Origin: Marinobacterium_E sp035458585 | GTDB lineage: Bacteria; Pseudomonadota; Gammaproteobacteria; Pseudomonadales; Balneatricaceae | Direction: 5' to 3' | NCBI GenBank assembly: GCA_035458585.1 | Contig: DATHZN010000115.1 | Span: 1 to 5,179, forward strand | Length of the DNA: 5,179 nucleotides | Shown here: positions 1 to 5,179 of the stretch, one piece after another | How the letters are laid out: every line of letters begins with the position of its first letter | Numbering within the stretch: position 1 is the first letter of the stretch | The notes under the pieces: generated by a model | What the model saw: only the letters and a program-made list of their open reading frames with translations | The model's database searches: none | What the model was told of the DNA's origin: nothing | Program-made: the position numbers and the translations under genes

Positions 1-785
1 TAGAGGATCGATGTAGGGTTCTTACGCTTTGACAGCTTAGATTTGTCCGGGTTACGCAGCAGTGGCATGTGGCACAGCTTGGGCATCTCCCAGCCAAAGT
101 ACTGGTACAGCAGCTTGTGCTTAGGCGCCGAGTTAATCCACTCCTCGCCACGAATAACGTGTGTAATCTCCATCAGGTGATCATCAACTACGTTCGCCAG
201 ATGGTAGGTTGGCATACCGTCAGACTTCAACAGAATCTGCGCGTCTACCAAGGCCCAGTCCAGCTCAATGGTGCCACGCAGCATATCGTCAATCTCGCAA
301 ATACCCTCAACTGGCACCTTCATGCGAATAACAAATGGCGCACCCGCCGCTTGGCGCTTCTCAACTTCGTCTGCAGGCAGCGCAAGATCGATCTCTTTCA
401 GTGCGCGGTTGATGCCCTGCTCTTTCAGAGAAGCACGCAACTCGTCCAACTCTTCACCGGTGCGGTAACAGATAAAGGCGCTGCCCTCCTCCACCAGACG
501 CATCGCGAAGTCTTTGTACGAATCTTTGCGCTCAGACTGACGATACGGACCGTGCGGACCACCCACATCCGGACCCTCATCCCACTCCAGGCCCAACCAA
601 CGCATGGAGTCCAGGATCGCCTGCTCAGACTCAGGTGTAGAGCGCGTCTGGTCGGTATCTTCGATACGCAAAATAAACTGACCGCCATGCTGGCGGGCAA
701 AAGCGAGGTTGAACAGAGCGATGTAGGCGGTACCTACGTGTGGATCGCCGGTCGGCGAAGGCGCAACGCGCGTGCGTACTGTCAT
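1..785 (-). CDS. gltX: Glutamyl-tRNA synthetase, N-terminal 261 codons (3' end outside window)
   Basis: This enzyme charges tRNA-Glu with glutamate using ATP, in the cytoplasm. Reading down from the ATG at 785-783, the protein opens with the class I synthetase signature PSPTGDPHVGTAY (residues 9-21, with HVGT in place of HIGH). FILRIEDTD and GPYRQSERK follow, then SDGMPTYHLANVVDDH, RGEEW, and the KMSKS-type loop as KLSKR at residues 250-254. About half of a usual GltX of roughly 470-500 residues is present; the catalytic Rossmann domain is nearly complete and the anticodon-binding domain lies off the left edge. The Cys-x-Cys zinc-binding pair of the E. coli enzyme is absent in the corresponding region (SAFICYRTGEELDEL), which fits the Pseudomonas-like, zinc-free subgroup. 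The ATG is chosen because MTVRTRVAPSPTG matches the usual family start. The Shine-Dalgarno is poor: a GGA lies about 12 bases upstream. Its own promoter lies just upstream. Identification is secure; whether it is strictly discriminating for tRNA-Glu cannot be judged from this fragment. Confidence 0.97.
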   Translation of the reverse strand, partial: MTVRTRVAPSPTGDPHVGTAYIALFNLAFARQHGGQFILRIEDTDQTRSTPESEQAILDSMRWLGLEWDEGPDVGGPHGPYRQSERKDSYKDFAMRLVEEGSAFICYRTGEELDELRASLKEQGINRALKEIDLALPADEVEKRQAAGAPFVIRMKVPVEGICEIDDMLRGTIELDWALVDAQILLKSDGMPTYHLANVVDDHLMEITHVIRGEEWINSAPKHKLLYQYFGWEMPKLCHMPLLRNPDKSKLSKRKNPTSIL

Positions 786-823
786 AGCTGAGCTAAATCC
801 GGTTGATGGTTTGCAAGGCGCGT

Positions 824-852
824 ATTATAGCTAAACAAATAGGTATAGCGAA
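824..852 (-). promoter_or_regulatory. Probable sigma-70 promoter of gltX with GC-rich discriminator
   Basis: On the minus strand a perfect -10 hexamer TATAAT occupies 829-824. Seventeen bases upstream is only a poor -35 match (TTCGCT, 852-847). The bases after the -10 read ACGCGCC, a GC-rich discriminator of the kind found at stringently controlled stable-RNA and translation-gene promoters. Transcription would start near 817, giving a leader of about 32 bases before the gltX ATG at 785. The -10 box is seen directly; promoter activity and ppGpp sensitivity are inferred. The weak -35 could mean that an activator or upstream element helps. Confidence 0.6.
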
Positions 853-868
853 CCTAATAGAGCGACCA

Positions 869-2971
869 CTAGAACCCAGATTCCCGCTGCAGTAACGCCA
901 TAAAGCTGCGGTAATAACCCGTACTCCACGCCTCAGCCGCACCTTGAATAACAAGTTGACCTCGCAGCTCTGGCAACGCTTCGACCGCAATCGAATCTGT
1001 TGGCGTCAGAACCACACGGTAGATAGCGGACTCCGGCATCAATTGATTGCCTGCCTCACGCACTAAGATCTGTCCACCGCGCACGCTTGCCAGCAGTGGC
1101 CTGCCTAAAACACGGGTGGCATCGGTATCTATCTCTGTGACCTGCAGCTCTATTGGATCAAGACGTCCCACTTCGTCATTAAATTGCGCACGATCTCCAA
1201 GCGCAATGCGTTGAAGCTCAGACTGCTCAATGAACACCTCGACCTTATATTCACCCGCTCTCCACACTTTACCGAGCTCAGTGCGAGCTTCAATCCAGTC
1301 ACCCGGTTTGAGGTCCAGATCAAACCAGCTGACGCGCCCATCAACCAACGCAGTTATTTCAAGTTTATCCAGTTGATCGCGAATACCCTTGATTTCGGCG
1401 TTTGCCTTCTCTAAGCGTGATCGCAGAATTGCGATCTCCCCACGAGCCCTTTCATCAAGTTCAACCATCTCGAGTGTCAGCTGAAACTCATTTGCCTTTT
1501 CAATGGCGGCAGCAAGCTCCACCTCCAAATCGGGGGAGCTGAGCACGAGTAACGGGTCACCTGCTTTTACAGATGCACCATCGGGTGCCGGGATCCGCAC
1601 AATCTGAGCCGCTTGAGCGGGAATGATTGGGCTGCTATCACTGCTGATCAACAACGCTTGCGAACCGATGCGACCATCCCAAGGCAAAACAAACATGGCC
1701 AAAAAACCCAGCAGCACGGCCAAAGAGGTGAGGCTTCTAACGGAACGCATGATATCTCCTCTTCGTTCAATCCAAACGCCGAACTCACGCAGAACGGGTT
1801 TAGCGATGAACCAATAGATCTCAATGAAGGCCAGTATTGGCCCTAGGGGTTTAGGGAATGTCATATACACCAGCACAGCTATACCCCCAAACACAATCAG
1901 GCGGTAAAGCCAAGTTCCCACTGCGAATAGTTGGAGTACGCGCAACGCCCGCAACGAAAAAGGCTCGGGTTGGGGATCGTTTAGTTTGAACAGTAACTCG
2001 CGCAGGCGCCATTTGGCGAGGTTAAAGGCGCGCTGATGCAGGTTCGGTATCTCTAGTGCATCCATCAGAAGAAAATAGCCATCAAAACGCAAAAACGGTG
2101 ATGCGTTGATAATGATCGTTGAGATCCAGGTGGTGGTCGCCAACAAAAACAGACCCGTTTTCAATGGACCCTCCGGTACCACAGACCAGAGTAGTGTTGC
2201 CCAGGCTGCGATAGCGAGCTCTGTCAGAATGCCCGCAGCACCCACCTGCAGGCGCTGACGTTTATCGGGCAGGCGCCAAACATCATTGACATCTGTGTAA
2301 GCCAGCGGAAACATCACCAAAAAGGCAACGCCCATAGTGGGCACTCGACAACCAAAGTTTTTAGCCGTGTACGCATGGCCCAACTCGTGTAAAAACTTCA
2401 CACTCACAAGTGTTATCCCGTAAGCAACTAGCCCCTGAACGCTGAATAGATCGACGAGCGAAGTGGTGAAGCTATCCCACTGGTGCGAGACCAGAAATAC
2501 CCCTAGGAGAAAGGCGATTAACGTTAGGTAGAGGAAGAGCGAGCTTCCGAGCCAGCGAACCCAGGGAAGCGTATTCGCCAACCAGTCGTTAGGGCGCAGT
2601 AGCGGCACACGAAAGAATAGATAGGTGTGCACCAGCTGTTTGTACCACGCCTGCTGCCGACGACTGTGCTCTTTGGCTAGACGACCGGTATCTTCGGCGG
2701 TAGCGCGTCGAAGAAGGTCTGAGCGCATAAGGAACTCAAGCACGTCAGTGATCGCATCTGGCGCCATTGAGAGTGTGGTTTCGGACTCAATGGATTGAGC
2801 AATCTGCTCCGGGTCACCCATTGGCCAGCGGCATAAAATTTCAAAGGTAGGCCAGTCAATACGAAAATATAAATTGCGCACCGGATCATAGATTGACCAA
2901 CTCGGTGCACCTGCGCGGCTTACTGGGCCAGTAAAGAGTTCAAGCTCATCGCGTAAATCCGGAAGCGCCAT
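869..2971 (-). CDS. PqqD-like / M50 zinc metalloprotease / HlyD-like adaptor fusion membrane protein
   Basis: This 700-residue inner-membrane protein resembles the putative peptide zinc metalloproteases (YydH-type M50 family). Residues 1-90 look like the PqqD-like winged-helix domain common at the front of these proteins (WSIYDPVRNLYFRIDWPTFE, then a helical part). Membrane helices follow at about 142-162 and 178-199, the second carrying the active site HELGH (H195, E196, H199). Further hydrophobic segments lie at about 212-226, 245-265 and 272-290, then NASPFLRFDGY with the third zinc ligand D297, and more helices at about 355-371, 376-392 and 412-430. Residues 445-680 form a periplasmic HlyD-like part: a lipoyl half (DGASVKAGDPLLVL), a coiled coil at about 482-540, a second lipoyl half (ALVDGRVSWFDLDLKPGDW) and a beta-barrel. 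All catalytic residues are present, so activity is plausible, but the substrate is unknown. The ATG at 2971 is preferred: GGGG sits 8 bases upstream, and it lies 2 bases after the upstream stop. A TTG at 2989 would add six residues but has its purine run directly abutting the codon. It is probably co-transcribed with the receiver-HlyD gene. Confidence 0.9.
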   Translation of the reverse strand: MALPDLRDELELFTGPVSRAGAPSWSIYDPVRNLYFRIDWPTFEILCRWPMGDPEQIAQSIESETTLSMAPDAITDVLEFLMRSDLLRRATAEDTGRLAKEHSRRQQAWYKQLVHTYLFFRVPLLRPNDWLANTLPWVRWLGSSLFLYLTLIAFLLGVFLVSHQWDSFTTSLVDLFSVQGLVAYGITLVSVKFLHELGHAYTAKNFGCRVPTMGVAFLVMFPLAYTDVNDVWRLPDKRQRLQVGAAGILTELAIAAWATLLWSVVPEGPLKTGLFLLATTTWISTIIINASPFLRFDGYFLLMDALEIPNLHQRAFNLAKWRLRELLFKLNDPQPEPFSLRALRVLQLFAVGTWLYRLIVFGGIAVLVYMTFPKPLGPILAFIEIYWFIAKPVLREFGVWIERRGDIMRSVRSLTSLAVLLGFLAMFVLPWDGRIGSQALLISSDSSPIIPAQAAQIVRIPAPDGASVKAGDPLLVLSSPDLEVELAAAIEKANEFQLTLEMVELDERARGEIAILRSRLEKANAEIKGIRDQLDKLEITALVDGRVSWFDLDLKPGDWIEARTELGKVWRAGEYKVEVFIEQSELQRIALGDRAQFNDEVGRLDPIELQVTEIDTDATRVLGRPLLASVRGGQILVREAGNQLMPESAIYRVVLTPTDSIAVEALPELRGQLVIQGAAEAWSTGYYRSFMALLQRESGF

Positions 2972-2973
2972 GA

Positions 2974-4767
2974 TCAGAGCCCCATCCAACCTCTAACAGC
3001 CGCCCAAGGACGACGGAGCACCCAGTAGATCAAGGATACTTCCTCGCCCTCTACTCTGACCGTACCCTTAAGGCCAATTCGGGGCAGATCAGATGGCTGA
3101 TCCAGCGCTGCACGAACACGGTAGGCGTAGAGCCCATCGGGACGTAACTCAGGGTGGTAGGCAATATAGGTGAGTCTGCCTGCGATTGGGCGAGTGGGGT
3201 CGGCACTGAGGAACAATCTCACACTCGCTCCGTCTGAAAGGTCGATCATATCCGCTGGTGAGAGCCAGGCCTCAATCTGCATCGACTGTTCATCCGCCAG
3301 CAGCATGATACGCTCGCCGGTCACAACTGGGCGACCCTCCCATTCGCTGGGATCGGAGTAGATCGCCAGGCCAGCGCGTGGCGACAGTATTTCGGAGCGG
3401 TTATTCAGCGCCTGCAGGTAAGACACTTCGATCTCGCGCTGCTTAATCTGGCTCTGCAGCACACTGAGCTTAGCTTTACTATCCGAGTCAAACAGTGCCT
3501 TTTGAGCTTGTTGACGATACTCGGTCTCTGCTGTCACGAGGGCGCGACGTGCCACCTCAAGTCGACTCTCCAGTGCCACACGGTCAAATTGCAGTAGGGC
3601 CTCGCCTTCCGTCACACGTTGATTGGGTTCTACCAGCAGTCGATCAACTACAGCATCCATGGGCGCACGCACCACCGACGGGTTAAGCGGTATGAGCTCT
3701 GCCGGCGCCAGTACTGTGAGGTGAACTGGATAGATTGAAGCGGCAACAATTGCCGCAACTAACACTGTGCGAGTGAAAAAGCGTTTCCTCGCCGAGGAGT
3801 AACCCAAGCCCAACTTCTTCCACCAACGCAGGCGGAAGTTCTGCTGGTAGTGATCGCGCCAAGTCTCTAGCCACTCAATGAGTATGGACACTTCGTCCGG
3901 ATCAAAGGCCTCCTCACGTGCTATCAGCAGTCGCCCACCGGGGTAGCGACCCTGGGCGTTGATATCCAGCGTAACCACTTGCGCGGGAAGCCACTCGCGC
4001 CAGGCGCTGTCGGCTTTACCCAGACTATTGAGATCCGCTGTTATCGCCGAGACAGTCTGCTTGTGATGCTTGCCTGCCCGAAACCACTTATCGAGCCACT
4101 GAACATAGGGCGAATGTTTCTCAACGCTGGTAACACCCGAGATCGTTACCACGCCGCGACCGTACTCCCAGTAGACCGCCTGGCGGTAAGGTACGAGGTT
4201 GACGGTTTCATTGGCCAGTATAAAGCGCTGTTCAGCATCACTCACACTCACACGCGTGCGCTTTGCCAAATATAGGAGCGTCGCTAAGATTGTTTCATTA
4301 TGGCTCTCAATCGTTTGCAGGCTCTTGACTGTCCGATCCATATTGACGCGATCGGCGGCCTGCTGCCGATGACCTAGCTCTGCTGAGACAACCGCTAAGA
4401 GTTCGTCATTATCCCAGGGCTTTTCGATGTACGCGTATATCTTGCCCTCGTTGATCGCATTGATCGTTGATTCTAGGTCAGAGTAGCCTGTCAGCAGCAC
4501 GCGTATTGAGCCAGGCGATACGTAGGCTGCTTTAGCAAGAAACTGGTCGCCACTCAGGTCCGGCATACGCATATCAGAGATGATGACATCCACCTCCTCT
4601 TCTTCCAGCACTTTCAGGGCGTCATTGGCTGATGCGTAGGAGAGCACCTCGTACCCGGCCCCTTCAAATAGACGACGAAGCGCTTTGAGTACTGAGGCCT
4701 CGTCATCGACACAGAGGATTTTTACTTTCTCGGGTAGGTCAGTCGGTTGGGCGTCTGTAGAGAGCAT
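2974..4767 (-). CDS. Response-regulator receiver / GAF-like / HlyD periplasmic adaptor fusion protein
   Basis: This 597-residue protein joins signalling and export modules. Residues 15-130 are a complete receiver domain: acidic pair D21-D22, phosphoacceptor D65 in ISDMRMPDLSG, T93 in LLTGYSD, Y113 and K116 in YIEKPWDN. A helical linker (about 131-165) leads to a GAF-like region (about 165-305) containing RFILANETVNLVPYRQAVYW, a stretch typical of GAF-bearing HlyD proteins. A basic segment (RKRFFTR) precedes one membrane helix at about 332-353. Residues 355-597 are the adaptor: a first lipoyl half (MDAVVDRLLVEPNQRVTEGE), a short coiled coil at about 398-457, a second lipoyl half (ILSPRAGLAIYSDP), and a beta-barrel/proximal region. 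Positive-inside charge puts receiver and GAF in the cytoplasm and the adaptor in the periplasm. There is no DNA-binding or GGDEF/EAL output, so the adaptor seems to be the output. The ATG at 4767 is chosen (GGA 8 bases upstream); an adjacent TTG at 4770 would add one residue. The reading frame is continuous. Domain calls are from motif recognition; the role in secretion is inferred. Confidence 0.9.
   Translation of the reverse strand: MLSTDAQPTDLPEKVKILCVDDEASVLKALRRLFEGAGYEVLSYASANDALKVLEEEEVDVIISDMRMPDLSGDQFLAKAAYVSPGSIRVLLTGYSDLESTINAINEGKIYAYIEKPWDNDELLAVVSAELGHRQQAADRVNMDRTVKSLQTIESHNETILATLLYLAKRTRVSVSDAEQRFILANETVNLVPYRQAVYWEYGRGVVTISGVTSVEKHSPYVQWLDKWFRAGKHHKQTVSAITADLNSLGKADSAWREWLPAQVVTLDINAQGRYPGGRLLIAREEAFDPDEVSILIEWLETWRDHYQQNFRLRWWKKLGLGYSSARKRFFTRTVLVAAIVAASIYPVHLTVLAPAELIPLNPSVVRAPMDAVVDRLLVEPNQRVTEGEALLQFDRVALESRLEVARRALVTAETEYRQQAQKALFDSDSKAKLSVLQSQIKQREIEVSYLQALNNRSEILSPRAGLAIYSDPSEWEGRPVVTGERIMLLADEQSMQIEAWLSPADMIDLSDGASVRLFLSADPTRPIAGRLTYIAYHPELRPDGLYAYRVRAALDQPSDLPRIGLKGTVRVEGEEVSLIYWVLRRPWAAVRGWMGL
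2980..2983 (-). promoter_or_regulatory. Ribosome binding site for the M50 gene, deciding its start
   Basis: The minus strand reads TGGGG followed by eight bases and then ATG at 2971-2969. The site lies inside the last codons of the upstream receiver-HlyD gene, whose TGA (2976-2974) ends two bases before this ATG. This supports translational coupling, and supports the ATG over the in-frame TTG at 2989. Confidence 0.5.
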
Positions 4768-4803
4768 CAATCGAATCCATTAGAAAAACAGGCTAGAGCC
4801 TTA

Positions 4804-4809
4804 ATTTTA
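4804..4809 (-). promoter_or_regulatory. Possible -10 box for the receiver-HlyD / M50 operon
   Basis: TAAAAT on the minus strand, directly after the terminator's T-run, matches five of six -10 positions and would start transcription near 4797, about 30 bases before the ATG at 4767. No convincing -35 is seen; that position falls within the terminator hairpin. The two-gene operon needs some promoter after the strong terminator, or must rely on read-through, so this is a candidate only. Confidence 0.3.
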
Positions 4810-4812
4810 GAC

Positions 4813-4842
4813 AAAAAAAAGCTATCCGAAGATAGCTTTTTT
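4813..4842 (-). terminator. Intrinsic terminator with cUUCGg tetraloop
   Basis: On the minus strand the RNA reads AAAAAAGCUAUC, UUCG, GAUAGCUUUUUU, a perfect 12-bp inverted repeat (arms 4842-4831 and 4826-4815) closed by an extra-stable C(UUCG)G loop and followed by a U-run (the A-run at 4813-4820 on the plus strand). It lies 8 bases after the TAA of the upstream gene and should end that transcript before the receiver-HlyD gene. The A/T-flanked stem is symmetrical and could also work in the other direction, but no plus-strand gene needs it. Confidence 0.88.
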
Positions 4843-4850
4843 CATGGGCC

Positions 4851-5179
4851 TTAAGAGCGCAGTTTCTTGGCCTTTTTCACCAGTTCATCGCGCTCTGCTT
4901 TCCAGACAAATTGTGATTGCGACTGCAGCTGTTCTTTAAGCCCGGGCTTGAAGACTGCCATCTCTAAATCCTCATCGTCAGACGCAACCTTGTCCGAGAG
5001 CTGATCATCACCCTCCTCTGCACTTAAAGGTTGTTGCTCACTACCCTGAGCCTCGTTTGCAGAGATCGTGCCCTGAGCGCCATTGGAAATATCAATCACA
5101 ATCATGGTTTCAACTTCAGCACCACGTTCATCGCGGGCGATGACTCTAATGCTGAGCACACCAGAGAAACCTTTGGGCG
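4851..5179 (-). CDS. C-terminal end of a probable large Ig/cadherin-like repeat surface protein (5' end outside window)
   Basis: The open frame enters from the right edge and ends at TAA (4853-4851), giving 108 visible residues. The first 30 or so (PKGFSGVLSIRVIARDERG, then VETMIVID) match the closing beta-strands of an Ig/cadherin-like repeat: a P..FSG turn, a strand, an A-R-D turn with E-R-G, and a final hydrophobic strand. Such repeats usually occur in tandem in giant bacterial surface or secreted proteins. A low-complexity linker of about 40 residues rich in E, D, S and Q follows (AEEGDDQLSDK, SDDEDLE), then a short conserved-looking end, FKPGLKEQLQSQSQF, finishing with a strongly basic segment (KKAKKLRS). 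A GTG at 5159 is in frame but lies inside the repeat strand, so it is not a credible start. The protein's name, full length and N-terminus are unknown. Its place directly before the exporter-like genes suggests it is their substrate, which is an inference. A terminator follows it. Confidence 0.72.
   Translation of the reverse strand, partial: PKGFSGVLSIRVIARDERGAEVETMIVIDISNGAQGTISANEAQGSEQQPLSAEEGDDQLSDKVASDDEDLEMAVFKPGLKEQLQSQSQFVWKAERDELVKKAKKLRS

Noticed and set aside
69..791. 240-residue plus-strand open frame spanning the gltX region
   Set aside because: It is antisense to gltX, whose minus-strand reading frame carries all expected synthetase motifs; the plus-strand translation has no recognisable domain.
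840..856. Small hairpin (TAGGT/ACCTA with 7-base loop, then TTTGTTT) after the M50 gene as a terminator
   Set aside because: The stem is only 5 bp with two G-C pairs and the T-run is interrupted. It also overlaps the -35 region of the gltX promoter, so it is too weak to call.
2972..2989. TTG at 2989 as the start of the M50 gene, overlapping the receiver-HlyD gene
   Set aside because: The purine run AGAGG directly abuts the TTG with no spacing, while the ATG at 2971 has GGGG at 8 bases; the six extra residues are not family-like.
4238..4262. Short CACTCACACTCACACG microrepeat
   Set aside because: It is only two to three imperfect copies and is explained by codons for the SVSD/RTRV stretch of the GAF-like region.
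3979..4275. 98-residue plus-strand open frame within the receiver-HlyD gene
   Set aside because: It lies wholly inside and antisense to a gene with clear GAF and receiver motifs; it has no recognisable domain or good RBS.
4767..4780. ATG at 4780-4778 just upstream of the receiver-HlyD gene
   Set aside because: It is out of frame with the receiver domain (13 bases from the chosen ATG), so it cannot be its start.
4851..5159. A complete 102-residue small protein starting at GTG 5159
   Set aside because: The frame stays open to the window edge and the preceding residues PKGFSG are part of the same Ig/cadherin-like strand, so the gene is truncated by the window rather than starting here.

Overview
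The window comes from a bacterial chromosome, most likely a gammaproteobacterium. The partial GltX begins with the Pseudomonas-type N-terminus (PSPTGDPHVGTAY), genes are tightly packed, promoters and terminators look bacterial, and base composition appears moderate in GC. Genus cannot be assigned from the sequence alone. All recognised genes lie on the minus strand, so in transcription order they read from the right edge to the left.

Layout, right to left. (1) 5179-4851 is the last 108 codons of a gene entering from outside the window. They encode the end of an Ig/cadherin-like repeat, a very acidic linker and a short basic tail, so this is probably the C-terminus of a large repetitive surface or secreted protein. 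(2) A strong intrinsic terminator with a cUUCGg loop follows (4842-4813). (3) 4767-2974 encodes a 597-residue protein with an unusual architecture: an intact response-regulator receiver, a GAF-like sensor region, one membrane helix and a periplasmic HlyD-type adaptor. (4) Two bases later, 2971-869 encodes a 700-residue membrane protein with a PqqD-like N-terminus, an M50 (site-2-protease-type) zinc metalloprotease core with HELGH and a downstream Asp, and a second HlyD-like adaptor half. (5) A short intergenic stretch (868-786) holds a consensus -10 box with a GC-rich discriminator, and then gltX runs off the left edge.

Inferred biology: genes 3 and 4 are almost certainly one transcriptional unit and look like two halves of an envelope export or processing machine, each carrying its own adaptor module. 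The adjacent repetitive protein is a plausible substrate. The receiver fused to an adaptor suggests that a histidine kinase outside the window could control the machine directly at the protein level. No ABC ATPase, SecA-like ATPase, TolC-like channel or histidine kinase lies in the window, so the energy source, outer-membrane route and signalling partner are unknown. gltX is an ordinary housekeeping neighbour with its own promoter. No RNA genes, insertion sequences, CRISPR arrays or significant repeats were seen, and no stretch over 300 bases lacks a gene.
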